Origin: Phyllobacterium chamaecytisi | GTDB taxonomy: Bacteria; Pseudomonadota; Alphaproteobacteria; Rhizobiales; Rhizobiaceae | DNA: 64,000 bases | Assembly (NCBI RefSeq): GCF_020164455.1 | Contig: NZ_JAIQWW010000002.1 | Coordinates: forward strand, 186,001-250,000 | Direction of reading: 5' to 3' | Program-made: the position numbers and the translations under genes | The notes under the pieces: generated by a model | What the model saw: the letters and a program-made list of their open reading frames with translations, nothing else | Database searches by the model: none | What the model was told of the DNA's origin: nothing | Shown here: one piece after another, positions 1 through 9,599 of the stretch | How positions within the stretch are numbered: position 1 is the stretch's first letter | How the letters are laid out: every line of letters begins with the position of its first letter

Positions 1-1
1 C

Positions 2-523
2 CGGTTCGCGTTTCTAAGATGGGTGTCCTGGGCGTATATCGAACTTTTTCGTTGCACGCCTCTCCTTGTCCAACTCCTGTGGTTTTACTATGCACTGCCA
101 ATTTTGACGGGCATCGAGATGAGCGCCATCACAGCGGCTGTTCTCACCCTGTCGTTGTATGGCGGATCGTTCTATGCCGAGGTAATCCGCGGTGGCATCG
201 TTACGATTGACGCCGGTCAACGTGAAGCCGGTCTGGCACTCGGCCTGACGCCAGCGCGGGTGATGCGTCGCATTATTCTGCCGCAGGCGATCAAACAAAT
301 GATCCCTCCACTCATGAATCAGTCGATCATCCAGTTCAAGAATACATCGCTGGTTTCCGTTCTGGCTGTGCCTGATCTCCTTTACCAAGGGCAATCAGCC
401 GCGACCGAAACATACCGTCCGCTCGAAGTCTATACGGTGATTGCGATCATCTATTTTGTCGTACTCGTGCCACTGACGGCCATCGTGAAGAAGAGCGAGA
501 AGGCTCTTCGGGAAAGTGACTAA
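2..523 (+). CDS. Polar amino-acid ABC transporter permease (5' end missing)
   Basis: Inner-membrane permease of a polar amino-acid (HisM/GlnP-type) ABC importer. The reading frame is open from base 2, so the N-terminus lies outside the window; 173 codons remain of a family that is usually 215-240 residues. The remaining part starts in a membrane segment followed by the typical [10 protein letters not shown] motif. The EAA loop that contacts the ATPase is present ([11 protein letters not shown]...[11 protein letters not shown]), and a last hydrophobic segment lies near the C-terminus. The stop codon overlaps the following ATPase gene, so the two are co-translated. The substrate cannot be read from the sequence. 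Confidence 0.9.
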   Translation, partial: RFAFLRWVSWAYIELFRCTPLLVQLLWFYYALPILTGIEMSAITAAVLTLSLYGGSFYAEVIRGGIVTIDAGQREAGLALGLTPARVMRRIILPQAIKQMIPPLMNQSIIQFKNTSLVSVLAVPDLLYQGQSAATETYRPLEVYTVIAIIYFVVLVPLTAIVKKSEKALRESD

Positions 524-1295
524 AATGATTGCCGAGAACTATAAGATCGAGATCAGTTCGCTCAAAAAGCAGTTCGGTGATCTGGTCGTTTTGCGCGACA
601 TCAATTTGAAGATTGCTCCTGGCGCCGTCATTGCACTCATTGGGCCTTCAGGATCCGGTAAATCCACACTGCTCCGCTGCATGAACCTGCTGGTCATCCC
701 GGACGACGGCAGTATCCGCATCGGTAACGACGCGTTCAAGTTCGGACATGGAACGAGTCTTCCTTCGGCGCGCGAGCAGGCCCGCTTCCGTCGCGGGGCA
801 GGCATGGTGTTCCAGCATTTCAATCTGTTTCCTCACATGACGGTTTTGCAAAACGTCATGGAAGGACCGGTCTCCGCGAAGAATATGCCGAAAGCCGAGG
901 CCGCAGTTCTGGCGCGCAAATTGCTTGCCAAAGTTGGACTGGTCGACAAGGCTGACGTTTATCCGCAAAGGCTCTCGGGTGGACAGAAGCAGCGTGTCGC
1001 GATTGCCCGGGCGTTGGCAATGGAACCCGAGGTGATGCTCTTCGATGAAGTCACGTCTGCGCTCGATCCGGAACTTGTTTCCGAGGTGCTGTCCGTAATG
1101 CGGGATCTTGCCGCGGAAGGTATGACAATGATCATTGTCACGCATGAAATTGCCTTTGCACGGGAAGTTGCGGACATAGTCGTCTTCATGCGCGATGGTG
1201 TTATCGTGGAAGAAGGGCCGGCACGCGAGGTCATCGACACACCGAAACAGGAGGGCACACGGTCTTTCCTGAGGCATTTTCATACCCGTAGCTAG
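516..1295 (+). CDS. Polar amino-acid ABC transporter ATP-binding protein
   Basis: Cytoplasmic ATPase that drives the amino-acid importer whose permease lies directly upstream (GlnQ/HisP family). Walker A is GPSGSGKST near residue 43, the Q-loop is [11 protein letters not shown], the signature is [16 protein letters not shown], Walker B is [14 protein letters not shown] and the switch His is in IVTHE. The Walker B region reads DEVTSALD, a normal variant for this subfamily. A GTG start at 516 overlaps the permease by 8 bases; an ATG three codons later (525) is an equally good start. It is the last gene of the operon visible here; the binding protein must lie outside the window. Confidence 0.95.
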   Translation: MTKMIAENYKIEISSLKKQFGDLVVLRDINLKIAPGAVIALIGPSGSGKSTLLRCMNLLVIPDDGSIRIGNDAFKFGHGTSLPSAREQARFRRGAGMVFQHFNLFPHMTVLQNVMEGPVSAKNMPKAEAAVLARKLLAKVGLVDKADVYPQRLSGGQKQRVAIARALAMEPEVMLFDEVTSALDPELVSEVLSVMRDLAAEGMTMIIVTHEIAFAREVADIVVFMRDGVIVEEGPAREVIDTPKQEGTRSFLRHFHTRS

Positions 1296-1412
1296 GCACG
1301 TACGGATATCGGCCAAAGCACCGATACCCTGCCCCTAGTCAATGTAGTGGCGCGCCTAGTATGCTCAGATGCCTACCGAGAGGTTCCCTGCGCATGTTCT
1401 AAGGAGGTTGCA

Positions 1413-1943
1413 ATGACTGTATTCCGCTATTCGAATATCGGGTTCGCCTTGTCGGCAATGCTTCTCGGAATCCTTGCGATCTTCTATACGACTGGTGTTG
1501 CTGCTGCGGCGCCTGGCCCTGATCTTCACCAATTGTGCAGCGAGGTGCGCAACGACGACACGATACGCGAATACTCACATGCTCTCTATAATGGGACGGT
1601 GGAAGCCTTCAAGAAACTGTTCCCGGCGGCCACGGCCGCCCCGGACGAGGCAGAGCTGAAAACGCAGGCACAATATCGCTGTATGAACGGCAAGATCATG
1701 GTCTGCTTCGTCGGTGCGAACCTGCCTTGCGTGAAAATGAACAATGCCCGCAATAACCCGGGAGCAGATGAGTTCTGCCGGCAGCATCAGAACGAGGACA
1801 ATGTTCCAGCTTTTGCGATCGGCCATGACGCCGTCTTCTCATACAAATGCCGTAGTGGGCGGGCGGAGATCGTCAGCAGTGCGTGGAAACTCGATGAGCG
1901 CGGCTTCGCCAAGAAACTCTGGACAGAGCTTCCCGACCGCTAG
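1413..1943 (+). CDS. Secreted six-cysteine protein of unknown function
   Basis: A 176-residue protein I do not recognise. The ATG at 1413 follows a strong Shine-Dalgarno (AAGGAGG, 1401-1407); a longer in-frame start at 1347 has no such site. The N-terminus is a clear signal peptide: short positive stretch, a hydrophobic core around residues 10-30, then AAAAPGPD, so the mature part is probably periplasmic or secreted. The mature part has six cysteines (in LHQLCSE, YRCMNG, MVCFVG, LPCVK, EFCRQH, YKCRSG), consistent with up to three disulfides. It stands alone on its strand, 117 bases after the amino-acid transporter. Confidence 0.8.
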   Translation: MTVFRYSNIGFALSAMLLGILAIFYTTGVAAAAPGPDLHQLCSEVRNDDTIREYSHALYNGTVEAFKKLFPAATAAPDEAELKTQAQYRCMNGKIMVCFVGANLPCVKMNNARNNPGADEFCRQHQNEDNVPAFAIGHDAVFSYKCRSGRAEIVSSAWKLDERGFAKKLWTELPDR

Positions 1944-2123
1944 CGATCAGGAGTGGCCGCGAACGGAGGCTTTTAAGTGATCTCTTTTGCCACCGACTGT
2001 TTGATTTGGCTGTCAACCTGGGGAGACTCCTCTCGAATGGCACGTGCACTCGCAAGGGACAGAGCATGATATTATCCTCGGCATTTGTCGCTTGGCTGTG
2101 GTTATCAGAGCCCATCCTCGCAA

Positions 2124-2876
2124 CTAGGCTGTGACGAGTCCTCCGTCAACGGCAATGACCTGTCCTGTGATCCACGTCGCGCGGGGATCGGCGACGTTCA
2201 AAATCCACGTCGCAACGTCTTCCGGTACACCACGGCGACCTAACGGGATAAGCTTGCGCTCTTGTTCTGTCACGGCGGCAATCTGATCCGAAGACAAACC
2301 CATACGGTCGCGCAAAAAATCTGTCTCCACAGGTCCAGGCGCTATGGCATTCACTCGAATTCCTCGGGGCGCAAGTTCCAATGCCCAACAGCGTGTCAGG
2401 TGCTCCACAGCGGCCTTGCTCGAACCGTAAACCGAAAGCTCTGGTGCTGCCTTGCTGCCGAATGTACTCGACATGTTGACGATGGTGCCCCTTGTCTTTG
2501 CGAGATGCGGAACTGCTGCGGCAGCCAGAAGGATTGGTCCAGTCACGTTCACCGCGTATATATTCGAGATGGTATTCGCATCGCTCTCCATCAGGGATCG
2601 GATTGCACCAGCACCGGCATTGTTGACCAGGATATCGAGGCGGCCCCAAAGTTTGATGGCAGAATCAATCGTGTTACGCGCTGCTTCAGGGTCGGCTGCG
2701 TCCGCGACAAAGCCATGGATGTTGGGATTTGCAGCGGCAATCTCTGCCAGCACTTCAGCGCGCCGTCCTGTGACAAGGACCTTCGCACCCTGCGACGCAA
2801 ATTGCTGGGCTGCAGCCAATCCTATACCGCTGCTGCCACCTGTAATGATGACAACTTTTTCCTGGAAGTTTTCCAT
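2124..2876 (-). CDS. SDR-family oxidoreductase
   Basis: Classical short-chain dehydrogenase/reductase of about 250 residues, the normal family length. The Rossmann nucleotide-binding motif is TGGSSGIG near the N-terminus; NNAG follows in the middle; catalytic Ser is in NMSSTFG and the YxxxK pair is YGSSK. The C-terminus ends with the common DGG motif. The Met at 2876 is chosen because the conserved beta-strand KVVIITGG begins four residues later; in-frame ATGs at 2891 and 2912 add residues of no family value. Cofactor and substrate cannot be called. It is monocistronic, upstream (on its strand) of nothing obvious. Confidence 0.9.
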   Translation of the reverse strand: MENFQEKVVIITGGSSGIGLAAAQQFASQGAKVLVTGRRAEVLAEIAAANPNIHGFVADAADPEAARNTIDSAIKLWGRLDILVNNAGAGAIRSLMESDANTISNIYAVNVTGPILLAAAAVPHLAKTRGTIVNMSSTFGSKAAPELSVYGSSKAAVEHLTRCWALELAPRGIRVNAIAPGPVETDFLRDRMGLSSDQIAAVTEQERKLIPLGRRGVPEDVATWILNVADPRATWITGQVIAVDGGLVTA

Positions 2877-3034
2877 AGCAGTTAGCCTCATCTCACTTTC
2901 TTGACGACGCATTGTCGTCGATCGTCAGGGCCGTCCCGGAGTCGTCGACAAAGAAGAGTGTCGGTAGTCGCCGCTCCGGTTCGATATAATTTGGTCTTGC
3001 CGATGCCATGATGGTCACCAGCCGCAGACATCTC

Positions 3035-4018
3035 TCAACTTCTTATGAACGCAAGAAGATCGGCGTTGATGACGTCCGCATGGGTCGTGCACATGCCATG
3101 CGGATATGTCTCATAGACCTTCAACGTTCCATTCTTCAGGAGTTTCACTGACAGAAGCGCGGAGTCCGCAATGGGAACGATCTGATCGTCGTCGCCGTGC
3201 ATCACAAGCGTTGGAATGTCGATGATTTTCAGGTCTTCCGTAAAATCCGTTTCCGAGAAGGCTTTGATGCAGTCGTAGTGTGCCTTCGCGCCGCCCATCA
3301 TGCCCTGCCGCCACCAGTTGGTACGGATTGGGTCGGATATGGCTGCGCCCTCGCGATTGAAACCGTAGAACGGGATCGGGAAATCCCAATAGAACGCCGA
3401 TCGGTTTGCAGCGAGCTGAGCACGCAAGCCGTCCAAGACTTCGATCGGCAAGCCACCGGGGTTTGCGGCGGTTTTCACCATGATCGGCGGAACGGCGCTT
3501 ATCAAGACCAGTTTGGCCACGCGGTCCTTGCCATGACGTGCGACGTAGTGAGCAGCTTCGCCGCCGCCGGTCGAATGTCCCACATGTATGGCGTCCCGCA
3601 GGTCGAGCGCCGCCGCCAGTTCGGCAAAGTCGGCGGCATAGGTGTCCATGTCGTTGCCAGTTGCGGTTTGGGTTGAGCGCCCGTGGCCACGACGGTCGTG
3701 AGCGATGACGCGGTAGCCTTTATCCAGGAAGAAGAGCATTTGCGTATCCCAATCGTCGCTGGAGAGGGGCCAACCGTGATGGAAGACGATCGGCTGCCCC
3801 GTTCCCCAATCCTTGTAAAAGATCTCCGTACCGTCCTTGATTTTAAGTATGCCCATGTCATTAGGCCTTTCGCTTCGGTTGTTGGAATTGGTTGGTGAAA
3901 GAGATGGGGCGCTGAACGCCAGTGAAGGCATTGCAGCGAAAACCGTCGCACTCGCCCCAAGCAGAAGAAGGTCGCGGCGAGACGCATCGATCGTTTCAAA
4001 CGGTGTATGTCCGTTCAT
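3035..4018 (-). CDS. Tat-exported alpha/beta hydrolase, non-haem chloroperoxidase/esterase family
   Basis: Alpha/beta-fold hydrolase of the arylesterase / cofactor-free haloperoxidase group. The ATG at 4018 has AAGGAGA just upstream. The N-terminus carries a probable twin-arginine signal ([11 protein letters not shown]) ending near AFSAPS, so export to the periplasm as a folded protein is likely. Then come the oxyanion region [11 protein letters not shown], the strand motif HDRRGHGRS, the nucleophile elbow GHSTGGGE, the acid in HGDDDQIVP and the His in [11 protein letters not shown], so the Ser-Asp-His triad is complete. The family can act as an esterase or perhydrolase; the natural substrate is unknown. 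Confidence 0.88.
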   Translation of the reverse strand: MNGHTPFETIDASRRDLLLLGASATVFAAMPSLAFSAPSLSPTNSNNRSERPNDMGILKIKDGTEIFYKDWGTGQPIVFHHGWPLSSDDWDTQMLFFLDKGYRVIAHDRRGHGRSTQTATGNDMDTYAADFAELAAALDLRDAIHVGHSTGGGEAAHYVARHGKDRVAKLVLISAVPPIMVKTAANPGGLPIEVLDGLRAQLAANRSAFYWDFPIPFYGFNREGAAISDPIRTNWWRQGMMGGAKAHYDCIKAFSETDFTEDLKIIDIPTLVMHGDDDQIVPIADSALLSVKLLKNGTLKVYETYPHGMCTTHADVINADLLAFIRS

Positions 4019-4685
4019 GCGGAGATCTCCTTGAGTTGGAGCCGGACAGGTAAGATGCTCGTCTGCCAATTCGTTGGCTGCAGGAAGAAACCGGAAAAAC
4101 TCCTGCATTCACCATCTCTGTCGCGTCCGGTTAACACGGCTCGCACATCAGAATTAACGCCGATGTCGAACTCAGACATCCCATCCATTGGTTGGGGGAA
4201 CACATACCGAAGGTCACAACACGCAATTGAAATGAAGGCGAGAGGAACTGGTGACCGTCAATGGTGCTTTTCATAATCTCCGGGGGTTATCCAGTGGGAC
4301 CGATCGATGGTTTCTTTCGGCGGCAATGACAGTCCGCTACAGTCCCTTACTCAGGAAACCACATACTATGGTATTGAATGCACCCGTCCTCAGCACGATG
4401 GCCCGCACCTTTGAAGGGGCGGTGACACAGCCATCCCGCTGACGGGACACGACAGCATTTCGGACGATTTTACGTAGTGGTTGCCGAACTCGTTCGTGCA
4501 GCGAGCGGCTAGTTTCGCGAAACACTGCCTTCGTGTTCCTGTCAATCTGAATGACACTCGACGTAGCTGAACAACCAGTGATACCATCCTGGTTGTAACG
4601 CCCCCAAACGCTGGCGCCAGCCCGTTCAGCGGATGCGTTGCTCAACATTAAATGATCACCAGACTGCAGGGACCGCAGCCGAACC
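4019..4685. other. 667-base gap without a convincing gene
   Basis: No open frame here has family-like sequence or a good ribosome site. Two dyads are visible: ACAACCAG ... CTGGTTGT with a 10-base spacer at 4571-4596, and the perfect 12-base palindrome GCTGGCGCCAGC at 4610-4621. Both lie 65-115 bases before the MFS transporter start and could be operator or leader structures for it. The part near 4018 holds the promoter of the Tat hydrolase. Confidence 0.45.
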
Positions 4686-5882
4686 ATGACGGAAACCGCT
4701 CGCCATTCTTCGATGCCTCGCGATCCTGTGTCCCTCGTTGTCGGTGCGACCGCCGCGCAGGTGATCGGCGGGCTGGTTCCGCAGATGTCGCCTTTTGTGA
4801 TTGGCGGGTTGATGGCCGGTCTCTCGCTGTCGGAACGCGAGGCTGGCCTCATCGCCTCCATTGAACTCCTTGCCCTCGCCGTCACCGCGATCGCAATTGC
4901 ACCCGTTCTGCCCCGGTTCGCCTATCGGCGCGTCGCCCTCTTCGCCGTCGTACTGACGTTGCTTGCCCAAAGCGTATCGATCTTTAGTGCGTCAGCGATG
5001 TCACTTGCCCTGCTGCGTGGCCTCGCTGGTATCGGTGAGGGCGCGCTTTACGCCGTGTCACTCTCCATCGTCTGCTCCCGTTCCAGCAACCCCGACAAGG
5101 TCTACGGCTACTTTCAGGTCGTCTGGGCCTTGACCAGCGTCGCTCTCTTTACCATGGGCGGGCACCTCACCGCCGCTTTCGCGCATCGCGGCGTCTTCGC
5201 GCTGATTGCGGGCGTGATCCTCGTACTCGCGCCACTCCTGCTTCTCATTCCGGACGCCCGAGACAAGAGCAACAGCCGAGTTGCTAGGGACACGGCGCGG
5301 ACTTCCCCGGTACTTGGCGTCATGACAATCGCGTCGATCGCGCTTTATCTTACCGTCTCTGCCGCGGTTTACGCGTTCAGCACGCCCTTGGGCGAGCGCG
5401 CAGGCCTCGACACGACTGCGGTGGGCTATGCGCTGACGATCACCACCTTGGTCGGTCTTGCAGGTGCAGGAGCCGCGACCGCGCTCAACGTGCGCTGGGG
5501 ACGAACAATTCCTTTCTCGGGGTTCTGCGTCGGCCTCACACTCGTCGCCCTGGTGCTCTGTCTCTCGCGCAATCCGACAGTCTACCTTGTCGCTCTTGTC
5601 GCGTCGGGTGTCATTTATTACTTCTCGATTCCCTACCTTTTCGGCCTTGCCGCCGCGCTCGACCGCAGCGGGCGTTGGGCCGCGGCGGCAGGGTCGGCCT
5701 ATCTGTTTGGCTTCGCCGCCGGCCCTCTGATGGCCGGCTCCGTGATTGCGGCGGTAGGCTACGCAGGCCTCGCTGCCGTCTGCGTCGCGATCACGGCGGC
5801 CGCATGGGGGCTCGCCATGGTCGTTATTCGGCGCCTCAGCGGAATCGGCCGTGCCTCGCACTTTACCGACGTTCCGGCATGA
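4686..5882 (+). CDS. MFS transporter
   Basis: A 398-residue integral membrane protein of the major facilitator superfamily, with about 12 hydrophobic segments. The first half contains the signature loop region (FVIGGLMAGLSLSEREAGLIAS and RFAYRR between segments 2 and 3) and a GIGEGALYA motif in segment 4/5. A central loop rich in charged residues (PDARDKSNSRVARD) separates the two six-helix halves. It resembles drug or metabolite exporters of the CynX/NarK-like type, but no substrate can be named. It is transcribed alone and runs tail-to-tail into the response-regulator operon (24-base gap). Confidence 0.88.
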   Translation: MTETARHSSMPRDPVSLVVGATAAQVIGGLVPQMSPFVIGGLMAGLSLSEREAGLIASIELLALAVTAIAIAPVLPRFAYRRVALFAVVLTLLAQSVSIFSASAMSLALLRGLAGIGEGALYAVSLSIVCSRSSNPDKVYGYFQVVWALTSVALFTMGGHLTAAFAHRGVFALIAGVILVLAPLLLLIPDARDKSNSRVARDTARTSPVLGVMTIASIALYLTVSAAVYAFSTPLGERAGLDTTAVGYALTITTLVGLAGAGAATALNVRWGRTIPFSGFCVGLTLVALVLCLSRNPTVYLVALVASGVIYYFSIPYLFGLAAALDRSGRWAAAAGSAYLFGFAAGPLMAGSVIAAVGYAGLAAVCVAITAAAWGLAMVVIRRLSGIGRASHFTDVPA

Positions 5883-5906
5883 ACCGCCCATGATTTCTTA
5901 GCTCGG

Positions 5907-6635
5907 TCAATGCGTTTGAAGCGGTGCGGCCTCCACAGTCTTGCGTACCTCGGCAGGCAACATCTCCCAGACGCGAACGAGTTCGCCGACGGAAGTCAGT
6001 TGCATCTTGCGCATGACGTTGCAGCGATGGAGCTTGACTGTAATATCGCTAATGCCGAGGTAGAAAGCGATCTGCTTGTTCAGCCGGCCAGCCGCGACTT
6101 CGCGTAGGACCTGACGTTCGCGCGGAGTGAGCAGCGCGAACTTGCTTAGGTATTCCTTCAGGATCCGAGAGTGCGCCCGCCGCTGGATATCAAGTTCAAT
6201 GCCTGCGGCGATTGCATCGAGCAGCGTCTGGTCGCGCACCGGCTTGGTGAGGAAGTCGACCGCTCCCGCTTTCATCGCTTGCACCGACATGGGGATGTCG
6301 CCATGGGCCGTGAGAAAGATGATCGGTTTGGCCTCGCCGCTCTCGGCTAGCCGATATTGGAGATCCAAGCCGCTTAGGCCAGGCATCCGTACATCGGTGA
6401 CGAGGCAGCCTGGCCGATCCGGGAGTTCAGCCTCGAGCAGTTCGCCCGTGGAGGCGAAGCTGATCGTGTCGATGCCCACCGAATGCATGAGCTCCTGGAG
6501 CGCCTCGCGGAGGCTGGCGTCGTCGTCCACGAGGATGACCAGCGGGCGATCCGCTTCGGCCCAGTTGCCTGCGGACTGAGATCTGTTGAGCACGCTGCTC
6601 TTGTAGCTCTCACTCATATGATAACTCACACTCAT
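5907..6635 (-). CDS. FixJ/NarL-type response regulator
   Basis: Two-domain response regulator of 242 residues: an unusual 25-30-residue leader, receiver domain (acidic pair in LVDDDASL, phospho-acceptor Asp in VTDVRMPG, Thr in FLTAHGD, Lys in LTKPV), then a LuxR/FixJ helix-turn-helix (LTPRERQVLREVAAGRLNKQ). It is the last gene of a four-gene operon and its start overlaps the preceding regulator's stop by 4 bases. The recognition-helix region reads ISDITVKLHRCNVMRKM, close to but different from that of the sister regulator two genes up, so the two may read different promoters. Confidence 0.93.
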   Translation of the reverse strand: MSVSYHMSESYKSSVLNRSQSAGNWAEADRPLVILVDDDASLREALQELMHSVGIDTISFASTGELLEAELPDRPGCLVTDVRMPGLSGLDLQYRLAESGEAKPIIFLTAHGDIPMSVQAMKAGAVDFLTKPVRDQTLLDAIAAGIELDIQRRAHSRILKEYLSKFALLTPRERQVLREVAAGRLNKQIAFYLGISDITVKLHRCNVMRKMQLTSVGELVRVWEMLPAEVRKTVEAAPLQTH

Positions 6636-7009
6636 CGTGAATTCTCCTTTCCAGTCAAAGCGTCACCAATCGCTGCAAGCAACGCTTGCCCGTCGAAAGG
6701 CTTGCGGAAGAACCAGTTGTGCTTCGCCTGCAACAGCTCAATTACTTCATGGCGGGCGGTAATCAGGATCACTGGCAAGTCGGGGCGTCTCTCGCTCATC
6801 AAGCGCTGCAACTCGAAGCCGTCCATGCCGGGCATGCCGATATCTGTGATCAGACAATCTATCTCCGGGACTGTATTACTGTCGAGCAGGGTCTGAGCCG
6901 AGGAGAATGCCCGCACGACGTGCCCCGCTGACTCAAGAAGATTCTCAAGCGATTCGAGCAGGCGCTGGTCGTCATCGACGATCGCTATCACGGACTGCGG
7001 GTTGGGCAT
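6632..7009 (-). CDS. Single-domain response regulator (receiver only)
   Basis: A 125-residue stand-alone receiver domain: acidic pair in IVDDDQRL, phospho-acceptor in LITDIGMPG, Ala after the switch Thr in LITARHE, and Lys in FRKPFD. There is no output domain, so it probably acts as a phosphate sink, relay or allosteric partner for the kinase in the same operon. It overlaps the upstream FixJ-type gene by 22 bases and the downstream one by 4, an arrangement typical of translational coupling. Confidence 0.92.
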   Translation of the reverse strand: MPNPQSVIAIVDDDQRLLESLENLLESAGHVVRAFSSAQTLLDSNTVPEIDCLITDIGMPGMDGFELQRLMSERRPDLPVILITARHEVIELLQAKHNWFFRKPFDGQALLAAIGDALTGKENSR

Positions 7010-7653
7010 TCTTGCAAGCTTCCTGAACGTCTGGAATGAGTGATTGGAATCCGCAGCTTTTCAGCGATCCGCACCAGGTCGGCGAGCGATTCCGCCCGCA
7101 TTTTGTGCATGATCTTGCTGCGGTGGATTTCAAGGGTAATCTCACTGATGCCGAGCTCTGCGGCGGCCTGTTTGTTCAGCAGGCCGCTGACCACGAGCGG
7201 CAATACCTCACGTTCCCGCGGGGTAAGAGCCGCCAAGCGGCGAGCAAGCTCGGACAGCTCCGCGCGCACCGATCGTTGAATGCGATCCCGGTCGATCGCC
7301 GCCCGAACGGCCGCAACCAGATCGTTCTCTCCGACCGGCTTGGTCAGAAAGTCGACGGCACCTCCTTGAATGGCCCGTACCGACGATGGAATGTCGCCAT
7401 GCCCCGTTATAAATACGATCGGGGGATGGACATCGTCGGATAGCTGCTTCTGGAATTCCAGACCGTTGATGTCGGGCAGCTCGACATCGAGGATCAGGCA
7501 CGCAGGGAGATCGGGCTTCGCGTAAGCGACATAGTCCGCGGCCGCAGCGAACGTCTCGGCCTGCCACCCCAAGGACTCCAATAGTTCGCTGATTGCCTCG
7601 CGCACCCTGGCATCATCATCCACCACGAAGACCATCTCCTTGCGCTGGCTCAT
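6988..7653 (-). CDS. FixJ-type response regulator
   Basis: 221-residue response regulator with a receiver domain (VVDDDARV; Asp in ILDVELPD; Thr in FITGHGD; Lys in LTKPVG) and a C-terminal FixJ/LuxR helix-turn-helix (LTPREREVLPLVVSGLLNKQ, then ISEITLEIHRSKIM). Its start overlaps the kinase stop by 4 bases (ATGA), which makes it the most likely direct phosphorylation partner of that kinase. The downstream receiver-only gene overlaps its end. Confidence 0.93.
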   Translation of the reverse strand: MSQRKEMVFVVDDDARVREAISELLESLGWQAETFAAAADYVAYAKPDLPACLILDVELPDINGLEFQKQLSDDVHPPIVFITGHGDIPSSVRAIQGGAVDFLTKPVGENDLVAAVRAAIDRDRIQRSVRAELSELARRLAALTPREREVLPLVVSGLLNKQAAAELGISEITLEIHRSKIMHKMRAESLADLVRIAEKLRIPITHSRRSGSLQECPTRSP

Positions 7654-9599
7654 GGCGCCTCGCTTGCCTCCAACGGAAGCGTGAAAGCGACAGTCGCCCC
7701 ACGGGTCTCGTTGTTGGCCATCCAGAGTCGGCCCCCATGCGATTCGATGATTGAACGGCAGATGGCGAGCCCCATACCCATCCCGTGCTGCTTGGTTGTG
7801 AAGAACGGCTGGAAAACGCGCTCGGCTTCCTCGAAGCCAGTTCCGGCGTCGCGAACCTCGATGCGGATCGCGTCAATACCGTCACGGAGCGAGCTTATCT
7901 GGAGCGCACGCGCGCCGTCGACCATGGCGCTGTCCATCGCCTCGACCCCATTCCGCACCAGGTTCACAAACACCTGCTGTACCTGGACGCGATCGAGCGC
8001 GACGGACGGCAGGTCCGGCTCGAGATTCGTTTCGATGCGGATGCCTTTCGCCGCGGTCCCATCAGCCATCAGTTGGCAGACTTCGCCAATCAAGTGGTTG
8101 ATATTTTCAGACGACCTGGCTCGAGGTGCCTGACGGAAAAGGGCGCGGATGCGACTGACGACATCCGCCGCCGAATTGGCGTCGCGGGTGATGCGCTCGG
8201 CCGTAATCTTCGCGCGCTCTACGTTCGGGGGCTCGGCGGACAGCCAACGGTGACATGCGTGGGAATTGGCGACGATAGCCGCCAGCGGCTGGTTCACTTC
8301 GTGCGCAATCGAGGCGGAAAGCTCGGCCAGGCTGGCCGCTTGAGTAGCCCGCGCGAGTTGCTCGGATGCGCGTCGCAGAGCCTCTTCCGCATGCACCTGA
8401 TCGTCTATGTCGTGACAGAGGCCGAACCACTGGGCGATGCGTCCGTCCGGAGCGCGCAGCGGCTCGGCCCGGCCCGACATCCAGCGGTAGACACCGTCGT
8501 GCCGGCGCAGACGATATTTCATGGAGAAGATCTCGCCCGTCCTGAGACTGTGCCCGAGAACATCCGACACCGCGTCCACGTCGTCCGGATGGAAGATGGC
8601 GTCGAACACCACCGCCAGCTGGCGCTTGTCCTCCAGGTCCACACCGAGAAAGTCTGCCATGTGCTTGTTGGCAAGGGTGGTCTCCCCGTCCGGGGTCAGA
8701 CGCCAAAGGTTACTGGGAACCATGTCCACGAGCAACGAGAGCTCCCGTTCCCGATTGCGCAGCGCCTCCTGCGCGCGCACTTCATCGTCAATGTCGAGAG
8801 AAACGCCGTACCATTGCACAATCGTTCCGTCTTGATCACGACGGGGCTCCACCCTGCACTCCGCCCACCGATAGGCGCCATCTTTCTCAAGCCAACGAAA
8901 CCGCATGACGGTGCCGCGGCCAGATTCAAAACAATTCAGCAATGTTCGCTGCACTTCAGGTGCATCTTCGGGATAGATCAGTTCTTGCAGCAATGTTTCG
9001 ATGCGCGGCTCCTCGATGGCTTCGAAGTCGGCGATCACGGCGCGGAAATGGTCCTGGTATCGCTTGTTGAAGTACACCGGCCCATCCATGGATGTTACGC
9101 TCCAGATGCGGAGAGGCACGGCGTCGATCATCTGCTGAAGCTGCCGCTCGCTTTGCCGCAACGCCTCTTCGGCGTGCATCTGGTCGTCGATGTCGTGACA
9201 GAGGCCGTACCACTGGATAATGCGTCCATCCGGACCCCGCATCGGCTCGGCGCGGCTCGACATCCAACGATAAACACCGTCGGCGCGTCGCAAGCGATAC
9301 CTCATGGTAAAATGCTCGCCGGTGACGAGGCAGCGGTTAAGCGTGTCCCTGAACTCCGCTGCATCGCGCGGATGGACGGTCTCAATGATCGCCTCCAATC
9401 GGCTGACACCCGGTTTATCCATATCCGGAACGTCGAGGCCAAGGAAGTCGACCATGCGCTTGTTGAAGAAAGTCGGCTCCCCCTCCGGAGTCAGGCGCCA
9501 CAGGTGGCTCGGAACCATGTCGATGAGCTGCGAAAGCTCCCGCTCCCGATCGCGCAGCGTCTCCTCGACCGGTTTGTGGTCTTCGATTTCTATTGGCAT
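7650..9599 (-). CDS. Soluble three-PAS sensor histidine kinase
   Basis: About 649 residues from the ATG at 9599, which has AGGAG nine bases upstream; the frame stays open to 9758 but the added stretch has no ribosome site. No membrane segment is seen, so it is a cytoplasmic sensor. Three PAS/PAC modules run from about residues 20 to 405, each ending in a QWYG(V/L) or QWFGL turn. Then the phospho-acceptor H box (SIAHEVNQPLAAIV), the N box (NLVRNGVEAM), G1 (DAGTGF), F (FFTTK) and G2 (GMGMGL). The layout is the NtrB/FixL-like class. PAS1 and PAS3 are close copies (ELSxLxDMVPSxLWRL); PAS2 differs. First gene of the operon. Confidence 0.93.
   Translation of the reverse strand: MPIEIEDHKPVEETLRDRERELSQLIDMVPSHLWRLTPEGEPTFFNKRMVDFLGLDVPDMDKPGVSRLEAIIETVHPRDAAEFRDTLNRCLVTGEHFTMRYRLRRADGVYRWMSSRAEPMRGPDGRIIQWYGLCHDIDDQMHAEEALRQSERQLQQMIDAVPLRIWSVTSMDGPVYFNKRYQDHFRAVIADFEAIEEPRIETLLQELIYPEDAPEVQRTLLNCFESGRGTVMRFRWLEKDGAYRWAECRVEPRRDQDGTIVQWYGVSLDIDDEVRAQEALRNRERELSLLVDMVPSNLWRLTPDGETTLANKHMADFLGVDLEDKRQLAVVFDAIFHPDDVDAVSDVLGHSLRTGEIFSMKYRLRRHDGVYRWMSGRAEPLRAPDGRIAQWFGLCHDIDDQVHAEEALRRASEQLARATQAASLAELSASIAHEVNQPLAAIVANSHACHRWLSAEPPNVERAKITAERITRDANSAADVVSRIRALFRQAPRARSSENINHLIGEVCQLMADGTAAKGIRIETNLEPDLPSVALDRVQVQQVFVNLVRNGVEAMDSAMVDGARALQISSLRDGIDAIRIEVRDAGTGFEEAERVFQPFFTTKQHGMGMGLAICRSIIESHGGRLWMANNETRGATVAFTLPLEASEAP

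Noticed and set aside
4337-4885. A 182-codon minus-strand frame in the gap before the MFS gene
   Set aside because: Its first third is antisense to the MFS gene, the rest has no motif, and there is no ribosome site.
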